DNA of 64,000 nt from Chelydra serpentina (lineage: Eukaryota; Chordata; Testudines; Chelydridae). The DNA is taken from NCBI GenBank assembly GCA_037349315.1, contig JBAIAC010000057.1:4278001-4342000 (forward strand). The letters are read 5' to 3'. Numbering within the stretch: the stretch's first letter is position 1; every line of letters starts with the position of its first letter. Of the stretch, positions 47,700 through 60,292 are shown in pieces. The position numbers and the translations under genes are program-made. The notes below the pieces were generated by a model. It saw nothing but the letters and a program-made list of their open reading frames with translations, made no database searches and had not been told where the DNA came from.

Positions 47700-47815
47700 G
47701 TTTCAATTGTAAACTCTTCAGGCTGTCTTTTTACCATGTGTTTGTACAGCACCCAGCACAATAGGGCGTGGATCTTGGCTGTGCCCTTTAGGTGCTATTG
47801 GAATAATAATAAATA
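47700..47815 (+). mobile_element. SINE 3' end (MIR-like, sauropsid tail)
   Basis: 'ttgtaaactcttcaggctgt', 'gtttgtacagcacccagcac', 'aatagggcg' and 'aggtgctattggaataataa' are diagnostic. Confidence 0.8.
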
Positions 47816-49935
47816 ACAAACAATAATACATTAAATCCTCACCCCCATCTCCCAGGGCAAAAAGGCTACAGCTTGACACTGGGTTAAAACCAAGATAAAT
47901 AAACCAAACTGCCATCAATTTATCATGCAGAGAAACAGACTTTTAGTTCAAACAAAAGCCAGAAGCTTTAATTCAGCTGTATCAATCTGGTCTATGGCTG
48001 CCTTCATTTCCATACAGTCACTGGAAAATATAATGTTGATGGTTAGGAACACAGCTTTTATGGGGAGAAAAATCCATGCTGCCAATTTACAGTGGAATTG
48101 GTGAAGGGGCAGGACAAAGCTTCAGTAATACTATTCCGTGTGACATCTGGGTTAATAATACAGTTCTGTTAACCTCACGGGCAATCAAAGCGGCTGGCTG
48201 TTAGATACAGCCAAGTATGAACAATAATATCTCCTCGAAGAAATTTTGAAATAGAAACACAAATTTATTGCTGCAAAGGCCTTTCTGTTGTAGTGGGCCC
48301 TATAAGTCATGCACAGAGCTCAAAGGCAGGCATTTGCTTGTGTTGCTGTTGGAATGAACCAGGTGGGAGATGCGGAAGGACTTTTTTTTTTATGTTGTGC
48401 TGCTCAAAGGCCTCTATTGTCACCTTACAGTGCAGCTCTACTCAGAAGCAGCATGTAGCTGCATTGGCTCAGGAGCAGGGTAGTAAGCCGATTACGACCG
48501 TGAGAGTCCTCGACTTTCCCCTTGCTCCTGACGGAAGTAGTCTATACTAGCCCTTGTCCTGGGGCAGATTTACTTCCTTCTCTGCACCAGCATGACCTCA
48601 TGGATGTGGCAGACAAAGAATCCAGCCACTTGATGCGCCTGCCTGCCCCCAACTCGCGTGGGCAGGAGGAGAAGCAGCACTGTGGAGCCTGTTCTCCTTC
48701 TGGCACATGGTGACAGGGTGCGTCTGTCTGCCCAGCGAAGGCATGCAGCAAGGGCTCATGACTGAACCCAAAGTCTTATCTCCTATGCGCAAAAGGCCTT
48801 TGGGCATTGTCTGCCCAGTAACACAACGTAAGTTAATGTAGACAAATGAAGCAGAATTTTTAAATGAGATCCCATTTTTCAAAGATGATCTCAAGATATG
48901 ATGCAGGTCGGGGTTGTCCAATTCTTAACAGTTCATTAAATGAAGAGCAGCTAGTGTTAGCGAGTGACTTTTAAAAATGATAGATTCTTATTTATAGTGA
49001 AGTTCCAGTCATTAATTTTAAAGGGAGAAAGCACAAAAGCAGGAGTGGGTTCATTAAAAAAAAATTGACATAAGTAATTTAATTAAATTGCGTCTTTGAG
49101 TATCATTGCAGAAAATGAAACATTAGTTCTACACCGATTCTCAACCCATTCGGCATATTTAACAATATCTTCCCCCTACCTATGAATTTATTTTTAATAT
49201 AGTTAGTAACTCCATGTGTGTCTGTCAAAGTTGTTGGTGAATGCCTATTCGTGCACTCCACAGAGGCACTGATTTTAATGTAGAGTGCTTAATTCTAAGC
49301 GCTTTCCAAAGGCTCAGTCATAAGCATCATCTTCTCTCTTTTCTGCCCTATCTGGGTTTCAATATAGGTAGGCATCACCATGGTATCTAATTGGAAGATT
49401 TAAGCAAGAGACACAAACATGCAATGATGAACTGCAAATTCAGCGGGGAAAATGTGGACATTAGGTAATTGAAGCTTGCACATGGGTAATGGACGGGTTA
49501 TGTAAAAATCAATAGGTAATGTGTTGAATGCTGATTGGAGGAAAATTGAGTAATGGCAAATGTGAAAATATATGAGAATACAAATGAAAACAAGTCCAAA
49601 ACTGGCAATATGCTGAACCAGAAACTGCAGAACAAGGCTGAAGTGCCAGATCAGGGGAGGTGACAACCATCAAAAAGGAAGGAAGGTCTTTTCGGTACCC
49701 CACAATGTGGTAACTTGGGCCTATTTATCTATTCTGTCTTGTTTGTTATTACCTGTGTACCATAAATGTATGTCCAGTTACTGTAAGTGACAATAATTCT
49801 ATCTGAAATTGTATTCAATGCAAAATCTGCTTAATCCTAAATTGGGTAAAAAAAAATATCTTCCAACATGGCACATTACTTATCTTGCCATCGTATCCAA
49901 GAGGCTTTCTTGGGGAAACTGAGGCACAGGGAGGA
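47816..49935. other. Intronic sequence, nothing recognised
   Basis: AT-rich in the part 48890-49240. No gene or named element. Confidence 0.5.
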
Positions 49936-49939
49936 GAAG

Positions 49940-50095
49940 CCATTATTATTAGAAGTAGTATTTGCATTACAATAGGTCCCATTGTGCTGGATGCTGTACA
50001 GACATCTAGTGAGAGACGATCCCTTTCCCAAAGAGCTCATCATTTAAATAGACGAGATGGGGAAAAAAGGGTGGGAGGGAAAACCGAGGCAGCGC
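49940..50095 (-). mobile_element. MIR/CORE-SINE-like copy
   Basis: 'ggtcccattgtgctggatgc', 'tgtacagacatctagtgaga', 'cccaaagagctcatcattta' and 'aatagacgagat' are in minus-strand order. Confidence 0.8.
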
Positions 50096-51045
50096 TGAGG
50101 TTTTCAAAACAGTCCAAAAAGATTTAGACGCATCTTCCATTAGAGTGAATGGAACCCTTGGCAACTCAGGTTCTATTTAACCTGGGAACTGGAGCGCTAG
50201 GGAACCACAGGGTCGGTCAGTCACTTTGTCTGTTTGTCCAGCAGCCTCAAGAAAAGAATCCCCTCTTATATTCATTGCAGCCTCGTCTTTACCACAATCG
50301 ACAGTGTCTGTTTATAGAGGGAGGCATAGAACCCCTTCCTGTAGTGTCTTGGCTCTTTTAGATGCAGTGAGGTTTAAAGTGATTTGATTTGCTGCAGGTT
50401 CTTCCAGCTGGGTCTGGCTTTCTGCGCATGGCCCAGCAGAAAATTGAGTCACTCTTCTAAAATGTTGCCTTGTGGCAGGGTGGTAGCACGGTACCATTAC
50501 ATCAATTACAGCGGCTAAATATGTCGTTATGAATGTTCACTTCATTTCACCTGGCATTGCACAGCTCTAGCTTTGTTTTCCTCTGCTACCTCCTCTGTAT
50601 ACTTAGCATCTCATTTTGCTGTTACTCTTGTTCTTCTCCTTAGCAGGATCTCAGACTAAACTTCCCTGTGCTCTCAGGAATTCATCCTTTTTGTGCACGC
50701 CCTTGACAAAATTCCTCTATGTGCAGTAAACACTAAATCAGCTCTGAAACAGAAACTCTCCTCCGTTATATTTTCTGCAGTGTTGCATCGCTGAGGAAGG
50801 GGGGTGGTCTGTAAGGACCTGATTCAGCTGAGTAAGCCAGTGGTAGTCTTTTCATTGTCTTTGGTGGGGTTTGCATCAGGCCCTAAAAACCTGAATAGAC
50901 TTGATCTTTTTGGAGTGTTTTATGGGAGCCTGTAGAGTTTGATACTAATTCTCTAGGGCTACTGAACAGAGGCATTGGTGGAAAATTGTAGGATTTATTA
51001 CAGTTTCTGCTGCTGCAGCTGCCTACTTGACATTAACATTGGATA
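50096..51045. other. Intronic sequence, nothing recognised
   Basis: No supported feature. Confidence 0.5.
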
Positions 51046-51049
51046 TTGT

Positions 51050-51137
51050 GGGCCAGATCCTTAGCTGATGTAAATCGGTGTAACTCTGTTGCCTTCATTG
51101 GAGATACGCTAATTTTACACTAGTTGAGGATCTAGCC
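51050..51137. repeat. Palindromic mini-repeat, family A, copy 7
   Basis: 'cttagctgatgtaaatcggt' and 'gtaactctg' face 'gagatacgctaattttacac' and 'tagttgaggatctagcc'. It is one of the best-preserved copies. Confidence 0.65.
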
Positions 51138-51376
51138 ATATATGTGAAACTTAAAGTGCTGATCTTTGGGTCTTTTGTCTTAAGAGTAATTGCTAATTTC
51201 AGATTTTGCCATTTTATATACCATTACACAAAGCTTTAAACAAATTCACCTGTATTGCAGAAGATTTTGTGCCCCGCCTGGTGAATTCCATTGAATAACA
51301 TTGAGTTCCTGAGTAAAACATAATCTGTTGAGATTTTCATACCATAGATACCTAAAATGGATATCTATCTTGATTT

Positions 51377-52559
51377 TGTGACGGGATCCCCAATGTGCAG
51401 CCTGGGACTGTGGGACCACTGTGCCCCCTGAACTCTCTCCAGCCTGGGCTGTCTCTCACAATGCCTTGCTAGTGACCAGCAGCAAACCCCTCCAGGTGCA
51501 GTGATCACTCAGCACAACAGCATGTGGAGACCCAAAATTGTTGGTGTTGGACCAGTACCCAGCTAGATTGCATGAATGCTCCCAGAGCCACTCATGAATC
51601 ACACAGGGAAAGGCAGCAGCTAAATCCCCCCTCAGCTCCCAGCACTGTACCTCAGGAATATACCGTCTTGCACTGCTCAAGATGAGCAATGCAGATTTGT
51701 TAATTGGTTCACCAATTCATCAGTGGAAAGTGGATATACACCAGCCTTTGCAAAACCTGAGCATATTTTCCACACACTTCATACAAACTCACTGGTAAAG
51801 ATAAACAGTAAAAGAAGTGTGTTGGCTACAAAAGATAGATTTTATGTGATATTAAGTGATAGCAAAAAGTCAGAGTTAGTTACCAAGATAAAATAAAATA
51901 TAGGCACGCAGTCTAAGCTCTCAACCCTATTAGACTGGACAACATCTAGATTAAGCAGTTTTTCTCACCCCACTGGATATTGCAGTCCATAGTATACAGA
52001 TTTCACCCTTGAAATCTGGGCTAGTCCCCTCAGTTGGAGTCTTCAGAGTGCCCTTGTTGCTTTTAGAGTAGGTGGGTGAAGGAGAAAGGCCCAGCATGTG
52101 GCCACTATGTCTGTTTTATACCTTCAGTCCATGTACTTGGAAAACACAACTCCAGGCATGTTTGGGTGCATTGCTGAGTCTCCAGGCAAGGTTGAGCAAT
52201 TCCCTGGTCAATTCCCAAGGTTAAGCAATTCCCACACCTCAATAAGGTGAGTCATTGCAATGCAGCTCCCTTGCTGGACAATGGTTGCTGATGGGTTGCT
52301 GACACCCCGCCCTGGGTGCTGGTTACTTTCCTTCCTGTTGCCTCTGTGGAGCTAATATCTGGCTGATTCCCCAACTTACAGCATGTTTTAGTGACAACCA
52401 TACAACACAATTCTCATAACTTCACATGCATTAATGATAAACATATATGGAAAGAGAAATGACTTTCAGCAGATCATAACCTTTCCTCTGATACCTTACA
52501 AGGCACGCTTTATATGTAAGATCACAATCCTATATAAATGAGGAATATGGGGGGTTACA
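51377..52559. repeat. LTR-like or unclassified 1.18-kb interspersed repeat
   Basis: The block starts TGTGACGGGATCCCC and ends ATGGGGGGTTACA, so the outer bases are TG...CA with a short TGTRAC-type inverted match. 'acaaccatacaacacaattc', 'tcataacttcacatgcatta' and 'agcagatcataacctttcc' are phrases of a widespread turtle repeat. No target duplication is visible, and the ends may be misplaced. Confidence 0.5.
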
Positions 52560-52955
52560 GGACATTTCCCGAAGGTACTGAATGTCTCAGATTCCTTGTA
52601 GGAGTTGGGAAGGAATATGCTTCTCCTATGCAGAGCTTGGCACAGTTGTTTAGGTGAGTTACTGGGAAAGGTTACCCTTCTGTGAAGCATTATCACCAGG
52701 GAAGGTAACATACCAGACTTGATGGGCCATGAATTGGTCAATATGGTAAATCCTATGGCCAGTGAGCTTGCTTTTTGCATTTTAAGTTATACCTTTGCTT
52801 TGGTACTGGAATGGTGCTGAACTGACATTGCATTTGTTTAATTACATAATTGGGTTCTGTATCTGATGTGATGAACCTTGTAATAATACCTGGGGCAAAA
52901 AAAAGGAGTGTGTCTTAACTGGATCGAGGCAGTGGAATTTGCCGTCTCTCGCTAA

Positions 52956-53201
<246 letters not shown>

Positions 53202-53434
53202 TAGATCAGTGAACACAAACTAATGATCATGAGAAAACTATAGCTAGAAAGATCCTCCAGCTGTAGATGGAATCAGAGATGCTGCAGAATGAGTAATTAC
53301 ATGGGACTGGCAACATTGCATTTGGTGGGATATTGGTTTCAAAACAAAACAAAACCCAGTGAAACCCAAACAAGATACAGCTGAGAACCAGGCTTCATTT
53401 TAACAGGATCCCTAAAGCTCCAGAGATGTGGAGG

Positions 53435-53655
53435 AACAATAATACTTACAATTTACATAGTGGTTTAAATGTGTGCAACCGTTTAATTAACTGATTCTCA
53501 CAGTCCCTGGTCATTGCCATTATTATCCCCAGATGGGGAAACTGAGGCAGTGAAAGTAAATGACTTGCCCAAGGCCACAGAGAGAGGCTTTGTGGTAGAG
53601 CCACAATTAGAACCTGGGACCTCCTGATCTCATGCTCATTCCTCTAGAGCAGCTT
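53435..53655 (-). mobile_element. MIR-like SINE
   Basis: 'ccccagatggggaaactgag', 'aaatgacttgcccaaggcca', 'cagagagagg' and 'tagaacctgggacctcctga' are in minus-strand MIR order. It lies about 260 bp downstream of the exon. Confidence 0.85.
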
Positions 53656-54427
53656 CTCACCTGGCCCCATCTTTGACCCATCTTTAGAAGGGAATCTTTT
53701 AAACTGCATGCGTGTCACTGGGTTCACTCTGTGCTTAGGGGGTGAAATTCACTTTATAGTTCCAGGGCATAAGGGTGCATAAATCAGACTTGCAAGGGAT
53801 AGAGATCTCCAGTTGGGTCTCAAATGAGGGGTGCCTGGGTGTTCAGAGGTATGTTTCTGCAACTGATTGACTGTACGATGTTGTAAGAGTCTTCCCAAGG
53901 GAAATGGTGGAGGGTCCATAGCCTGCATTGTTTCAGACGGGGCTGGAGAATAAACCCTGGGGAACAATCCTGCCCTGGAATGGGGCACAAGGAAGGCAGC
54001 GGTGATAGTTATCTTCCATCTCCGTGTTCTCTGACTCTGGTTGATAAGCTCCATCACGGAATCCTCTCTTCCTCGTGTTCCCCATATTGTGTTTTCTGAT
54101 CATTTTCTATTTCCCATGGTGTGTTCTGACCAAAACAAGATCTTCAAGAGGGTCATTTAAAACGCCCCAATACTCTCCGCTCTGCGGGGTAGGTGACCTA
54201 TTGGGACAGCAGGCTGGGAGTTTTGTTGGAAGCCCACAATAGAACAGCCAGTTTGTTGTGTTAAAGGAGGCTTAGAGTCTAGGGACTTCAGATCCAGCGA
54301 CTTTTTTTGCTTTTTGCATGTATTTGAACAAGCAGAATGAATTGCGGCCAGTTTTAATAGGCCAGCTTTATTAAAGTGGCAAATAATCAAGGCCAGGCTA
54401 GGCCGGGCCGACTTAGAAAGCTTGCCA

Positions 54428-54600
54428 CTGGATCTAATTCTCCGCTGCTTTGCGCTTCGGGCCTGCTGCCTGCATCTTGTGCCGTCATTCACACCAGCGC
54501 GCAAAGTGGGCCTAAAACGCTACCATTCTGATGGGGTAGGGTTTGACACCCACTTTGCATTGGCTACAGGCTGCACCGGTACCGCAGAGGACAGCAGAGA
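54428..54600. repeat. Palindromic repeat, family B, copy 3
   Basis: 'catcttgtgccgtcattcac' and 'accagcgcgcaaagtgggcc' face 'cacccactttgcattggcta' and 'caggctgcacc', with 'gctaccattctgatggggta' at the centre. Confidence 0.65.
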
Positions 54601-54657
54601 GGAGGTAAAACTTGATTTAAAGCACTGCTTATGTGAAGGGCAACAGCCTCCACCCAC

Positions 54658-54719
54658 TATCTCTGATGGTGGCTGGTGGTTGAGAGGGAGGTTAAACATT
54701 GCCCCACTATTTACAGGTG
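54658..54719. repeat. Perfect 62-bp direct repeat, left copy
   Basis: The 62 bases, starting TATCTCTGATGGTGG and ending CTATTTACAGGTG, are identical to 55397-55458. The copies are 739 bp apart and their flanks are unrelated. Confidence 0.95.
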
Positions 54720-55396
54720 CCAGTGGAATTTTAGTTTCTTTATGACTATGGAGAATTGCTTCTTGATAATCCTTTGTGGATTCAGGGAGCTTCAAAGGAC
54801 TAGATTATCAGTAAATATACAAGTGTCTGGGTTGTTTTACCAAAATAGTTGCTGGTTCTCCACTTCATTTCTGTTCTATTCCTTGTGTGCTTCAGCCGAC
54901 CATCTAGTATTGATCCTTTTATTGACCCTTTGCTTGTGTAATCAATTAGCAAGCCTGAGCGCGCATACATCTTGAATTTTAAATTTGAAAATATTGTTTG
55001 CCTGAAGATATATGTTCCTAACACTTCCCTTGATGAGTCATGCAGTCATGGTTCCTGCTGTTTATTGTGTTTGTTACACTTATCTATTGCTCTTGTGTGT
55101 TACCCGGGGTCCCAATACAGGAGTGGTTGATGCAGAAGTTGGTGCTGGAGAGGGATATTTTACCTCCTTCATTTTTTATCTCCAAGTTAGCATTCTCAGT
55201 CTTGACTTTCTAGTTTCATACTAAATCAGTGTTTCTATCATAAACCCTTATTCTTCAATGTGTTTACAACTTTGCTGGAGAGGGGAAGGAAACAAAATGT
55301 ACCCTCAAGGCTGAAACATGGTATAAAATATCAGATTGCTCTCAGATGAAAGGAAATGCCATAGAATAGACCAGTGCTCCATCTAATCTGACATTT

Positions 55397-55458
55397 TATC
55401 TCTGATGGTGGCTGGTGGTTGAGAGGGAGGTTAAACATTGCCCCACTATTTACAGGTG
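55397..55458. repeat. Perfect 62-bp direct repeat, right copy
   Basis: Identical to 54658-54719. The left flank ('accagtgctccatctaatct', 'gacatttt') reads like a LINE-type repeat that runs into this copy, so the right copy may be the donor. Confidence 0.95.
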
Positions 55459-56249
55459 TTTGTGCAATGCCTTTCCATAGGGGAGGCAATGCCTCCTGAC
55501 CCCAACAGGTGCTGATGCCTTGGAGCATAAAGATTAATAACCCTTGTAATTTGTATTTGATTTTGCTGCAGATGGTCTTCTTACCTGTATGCAATCCTTT
55601 TGTTCAGGAAGCTATTAAGCTTACTAATTAACAGCCCCCCCCCCACACCATAAAATTATCACCACCTTCTTGATATTTCATATACTTATGATTGAAAAAT
55701 GTCAAAATATACCGTGATGGTCACATTGCATTGTGACAAGTATTAATTTGTTTCAAATTAGTTTATTTGCTCAAGCGGTATTGTGTGGTGATGTGTTCCA
55801 AAGGTTACCATTCTGTGCAGTATGTAGTCAGATGTTTGCCGATCATTTTAGCATACTTAAGAACTTGGGACGGATTCTGCACCATTTGAAGTTAATGGCA
55901 AATGCTCATTGAATGTAGTGGCAGCAAACATCAGACCCCCTGGGGTCTAGTCCCATAATATTTACAGTTGATATGAAAATGTAGGAAGCAGAAAAAACTG
56001 ACAAGAAATTGACACAATAGAGAACTCAGAACTCGTCCAGCCATATGAACTGATTTTACCATAACAGGTTTTTCAGTGGTCAGATTTAAAATTCATATCT
56101 GACTGTTACACTGGTGCTACAGACTGTAATAACTGCAAGGGTCAAAAGATTTGCATGCAGGCAAAAGGGTTTTAGTGTCTCATTCTGCTAGGAAAATAAT
56201 GTGTCTTCAAAGCTACTGCCTGAATAGCAATATATATTTCCTTGATAGA

Positions 56250-56590
56250 AATTAGACCTTCTCAATGTCTGCACATCATGTATTCAGCCTGTGGATTTCC
56301 TTGCCTTAGGAAATCAGTCAAATACTGTATCTCAATTCTTTTTTTAAATGGCTGGATAACCGTATAACCAATATTTTTAGCTGTGTGAGCTAAAATAAGT
56401 CAGGCACATGCTTCAGGGCATAAACTGATTGCTGCATGGGTCAGGAAGGAATTTGTTCCCCATGTAGCACAATTGGCGGGTTATATTTAGGTTTAAAAAG
56501 ATAGCGTACAATTTCTGACTCATCCGGTAGTGGCCACAGATGGGTGTAATGTGACCTGATGCGGCATACCTTATTGTACTATAGCACTGT
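56250..56590 (+). mobile_element. LINE-like 3' fragment (CR1/L3-type)
   Basis: 'cagcctgtggatttccttgc', 'gcataaactgattgctgcat' and 'gggtcaggaaggaatttg' match a 3' LINE-like repeat, also seen at 36650-36780. Confidence 0.55.
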
Positions 56591-57049
56591 GTATACTCCT
56601 ATAACTATTAAGGAACTGATGTATTTCTAAAGGAATCAGTGTCACCTAGATTGTGTGAGTGGTTCCAAAGAATTTGTTACTATCTGCTAGATGAATAACA
56701 CACATTTGTTTAAAAACAGCAAAGACCATGATTGCCACTAACAAGTCAACATTTGCAAATGGAAGCCACTTTGTTGTTGGTGGTGTTACCGTTATTTTGT
56801 ATTACAATTACAGAGAAAAGCTGTAGTTATCTGAAATATTGCTGTGTGGTATCTGCTGCCAAATGCAGATTACTTTCTTAATAGACTCAAATAAATAGGT
56901 ACAATAGTTGCTAACTATGGATCAATATGATGGGCAGCAGAAAAGAAGCCATTTATCTCTGCTAAGAATCTCAACTGTCCTACAGCTCCAAGGGTATGCT
57001 TTGTTTTTTGAACTATTATGATGATTGTGGAATAGTGTAAGGGACTCAG

Positions 57050-57145
57050 TAATAGATTAGCACCCCATTGCGCTAGGTTCTGTACAAACAAAAACAAAAG
57101 ATGGTCCCAGCCCCGGAGACGTTGCAATCTAAGTATTGTGAAACA
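57050..57145 (-). mobile_element. MIR/CORE-SINE-like fragment
   Basis: 'agcaccccattgcgctaggt', 'tctgtacaaac' and 'ggtcccagccccggagacgt' followed by 'tgcaatctaag' match the reversed 3' tail. Confidence 0.75.
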
Positions 57146-57500
57146 GCTGGATACATTGGATTACCCTTTAAAAAGAAAAAGAAAAGCTCTGTGTATGTAA
57201 CACACCTATAAAATGTGTCATGTCCCTTGCCAGTGGCTGGCCAACATGGAATATAACAGATTTAAAAATTGTATTAAAGTTAATGTTTAAAATCAAATTT
57301 GCACAAGTTAAGAAGGAAGGTGCTGTACATCTGGGGTCAGGCTTGGGTTGCGGGGGATTGCAAGTATCAGTTTCAAGGTTCACGAGGTACATACATATCA
57401 CATAACCAGCATAGATCCAGATTGGGGTGTGGGAGTTTTTAAAGAATCAGTGGATAAATGGGCTCAGGCACGCCATCCATGGAATGTAGTAAGAGTTCAA

Positions 57501-57802
57501 GGGCTGGTCTACACTACCCGCCGATTCGGCGGGTAGCAATCGATCTTTCAGGGATCGTTTTTTTGCGTCTAATGTAGACGCGATAAATCGATCCCCGAAC
57601 GCTCTTCTTTTGACTCCGGTAATCCACCCCGATGAGAGGCGGAAGCGGAGTCGACGGGGGAGCGGCAGCAGTCGACATTGCGGCATCCTCACGGCAAGGT
57701 AAATCGAGCGAGGTACGTCGACTTCAGCTACGTTAGTCACGTCGCTGAAGTTGCGTACCTTACATCGACCTCCCACCTCCCCCCTATAGTGTAGACCAGC
57801 CC
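57501..57802. mobile_element. Hairpin-rich MITE, copy 2, with perfect 16-bp terminal inverted repeats
   Basis: GGGCTGGTCTACACTA at 57501-57516 is perfectly mirrored at 57787-57802. CAA stands directly on both sides (57498-57500 and 57803-57805), which may be a 3-bp target duplication as in PIF/Harbinger elements. The interior holds two hairpins, one based on CGATAAATCGATCC-like sequence and one on CTTCAGCTACG/CGTCGCTGAAG, as in the copy at 40008-40302. It has no coding capacity. Confidence 0.88.
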
Positions 57803-57805
57803 CAA

Positions 57806-59183
57806 GTCAGTATTGGTGTAGAGAATAAGTGGGTGGGGTGCGTCCCTCGTTTCATCAGGGAAGGGAGGAAGTGGGTTATTTCCCTGGTCGGCGTTCTCAG
57901 TTACTCGACCTGGTACTGGCGGTGTCCTGTGATGTGTTCTGTGTAGATGTCTCTGGACCACCTGACGGTGTCGGACACCATGAGCTGTCTCATGAGCCGG
58001 GCATAGCGTCGACCGACTCCGCACGCTGTCTACTACTACTGCTGCTAGCTAATGGCATTACACCTTTTGTTTAAGTGCCGGAGGCCTGTTCTTGCAGGCG
58101 GAAAGCCCCATCTTCAAACTCTGCGAATGGCTCTTGGAGATGGTGATGGTAGAAATAGGCTGACTTTCTTTGTCTTTCATCAGATTTTATCCAAGCATAA
58201 TTCTATATAGACCTCAGAGGTGTTACTCCAGATATTCACTGACAGTGGGGGGAGGGGCAAAATCAGACCCCAAATCAGACTTGTCTCAGTCAGTATCACC
58301 CTCTACTACCTCTTACCTTGTGTTTTGTTGTAAGTAGGGTGCTACAAAGTGGAAAGGAAGGAACAGCAGCTCACACTGAGAATTCTAATGCTTTGCTTAG
58401 CTGGTGCTTCGACCCTTTCCGCGTTTTATGTAAACATTAGCATTTTGTTCAGTGGTTAAATCAAATTGAGCATAAACCGTGTAACAACACCTGCAGCTCC
58501 ATTAGGAGGCGGAATAGTCTTAAGTAACACATTTTGTTCTGGAAAATAAGGTCAGATCCCTGCACAGCCGGCACTGGAAGCATGTTCCCTTAAGTCTGTG
58601 AGTTGGGGTTTGTTTTATTTACCCAAGACATTCTTTTGTCTCTCCCTGCCACATTCTCTCTTTCAAGTAGATTCAAGGTGCTCTGGACCTGCATGTCCCA
58701 ACATCCAGTCTATACTGTAACATCGTCTTGCGGTAGAAGATAAATAAGAATGTATGTCGGCAGCTGTATGTACTTATTGGGGAAGGCATCACCAGGATTC
58801 GAGGAGTATTTTGCATCATATTTGATGATATATTAGTCTTACGTAAAGGAGTGGTGTCTGTCTTTTTTTTTAACCCTCCATCTAAGGAACACTTACTCTC
58901 TATGATGCCTTGCAGCAGTGTGGCACCAGTATTTTAGCAAGAGGTTCCCACAAAAATTAAATTCCTTTCTCTACATCCTAAAGGGATAAATGTGCTGGGG
59001 AGAATCTGTTTGTTCTTATTCCATTCAGCCAGAGCTTCCTCACAACAAAAGGGAGGAAACAATTCTCCTTGGGACACAAACCTTTATTAAGTGCATTTTC
59101 TGGAAATCTTTCTAGCTTGTTCCCTTCTATAATAGATACATTAGAGATGGGTCAGGCTGCTGAATTCAGGATTAAGTGTCAGG
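57806..59183. other. Intronic sequence with a CpG-rich part
   Basis: 57880-58030 is CpG-rich ('gccgggcatagcgtcgaccg'), perhaps an unclassified transposon remnant. The remainder shows nothing recognisable. Confidence 0.45.
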
Positions 59184-59335
59184 TCATAGAATCATAGAAT
59201 ATCAGGGTTGGAAGGGACCTCAGGAGGTCATCTAGTCCAACCCCCTGCTCAAAGCAGGACCAACACCAACTAAAGCGTCCCAGCCATGGCTTTGTCAAGC
59301 TGGGCCTTAAAAACCTCTAAGGATGGGAAGTCCAG
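59184..59335 (-). mobile_element. CR1 LINE 3' end
   Basis: 'tcatagaatcatagaatatc', 'agggttggaagggacctcag', 'gaggtcatctagtccaaccc' and 'cctgctcaaagcagg' are the reversed CR1 terminus with its short tandem end, followed by 'agcatggctttgtcaagctg'-type 3' UTR. Confidence 0.92.
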
Positions 59336-59589
59336 ATACAAGAGCACTGTAATCATGGGAGCTGCTGCTTTGAGAGCAAACTGGTCCAATGTTGCGGTCT
59401 CTATAATGTACAACGGGCCCATGCTTAAGAGAAAATATTGTTGTCCTAGAAAGCATCAAAAGGGCCCGAGGGGGGAGCAGAAGTTAGAAAGCAGGGATAC
59501 ACCACCACCGCCTATCAAGCTGACCAATGTTGTCTCATTTCATTGTTCCTCCCTCATTAATGTTGGTCTACCTGTTGTCTCTTATCTTA

Positions 59590-59720
59590 TATTTAGATTG
59601 CATGCTCTTTGGAGCAGAGGCTTTTTGTCCTGTGTCTGTACAGCGCCAGGCGCAATGGGATTCTGGTTCTTAATTGGGCATTCTAGGTGCTACTGCAATG
59701 TAAATCATGAGTGTAAGCTC
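59590..59720 (+). mobile_element. SINE 3' end (MIR-like, sauropsid tail)
   Basis: 'agattgcatgctctttggag', 'tgtctgtacagcgccaggcg' and 'caatggg' followed by 'taggtgctactgcaatgtaa' are diagnostic. Confidence 0.8.
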
Positions 59721-59754
59721 CATTTCCTCTCTAGGTGATAGTATGGCCCTCATC

Positions 59755-59955
59755 ACCATCTGAGCACCTCGCAACTATGTCTGAATTGTTCCTCCTAATG
59801 TCCCGTGAGGGAGAAAAATGATGTTGTTTATGGGAATGGAGGGACAGAGAGGTTAAGTGACTTGCCCAGGCTGTCACAGGAAGCCCATACCACAACTGGG
59901 AATTGACCCCTTCTTGTCTGACTCAGTGCTCTAACACATCATCCTTCTCCCATCA
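59755..59955 (-). mobile_element. MIR-like SINE
   Basis: 'gagggacagagaggttaagt', 'gacttgcccaggctgtcaca' and 'gggaattgacccc' are in minus-strand MIR order. It lies tail-to-tail with the SINE at 59590-59720. Confidence 0.75.
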
Positions 59956-60292
59956 CAATCCTTGTTTTAACAGTCTAAGGTGTTGCTGTTTTAGTAGCAG
60001 AAATAAGCAGGCGTCTTCGGAAATGACTTATCTTGGCAGTATCTTGTTAAGCGGCTGTACAAACCAGAAACCTTTTTAATACACGTAGCATCGTAACTTG
60101 GAGCAAGAAGCCCCATAACTTGAGATGATCAAAACTAGGCTCGAAAATCAGTATGGGGTAGGGAATTAATCTTGTATTAACCTGGAGCTGATGGAGCAAA
60201 GGAAACTGCCCTGCCCTGCCCAAGGTGGTGGACTTAGATGGTCAAACATAGATCTCTTTTGTCTTTACCGTCTGAGAGGAGCCTGTTAATTG

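Noticed and set aside
57829..58074. CpG-rich 81-codon frame as a coding exon
   Set aside because: Both strands are open, with no domain and no splice-site pairing. More likely remnant transposon or chance CpG-rich sequence.
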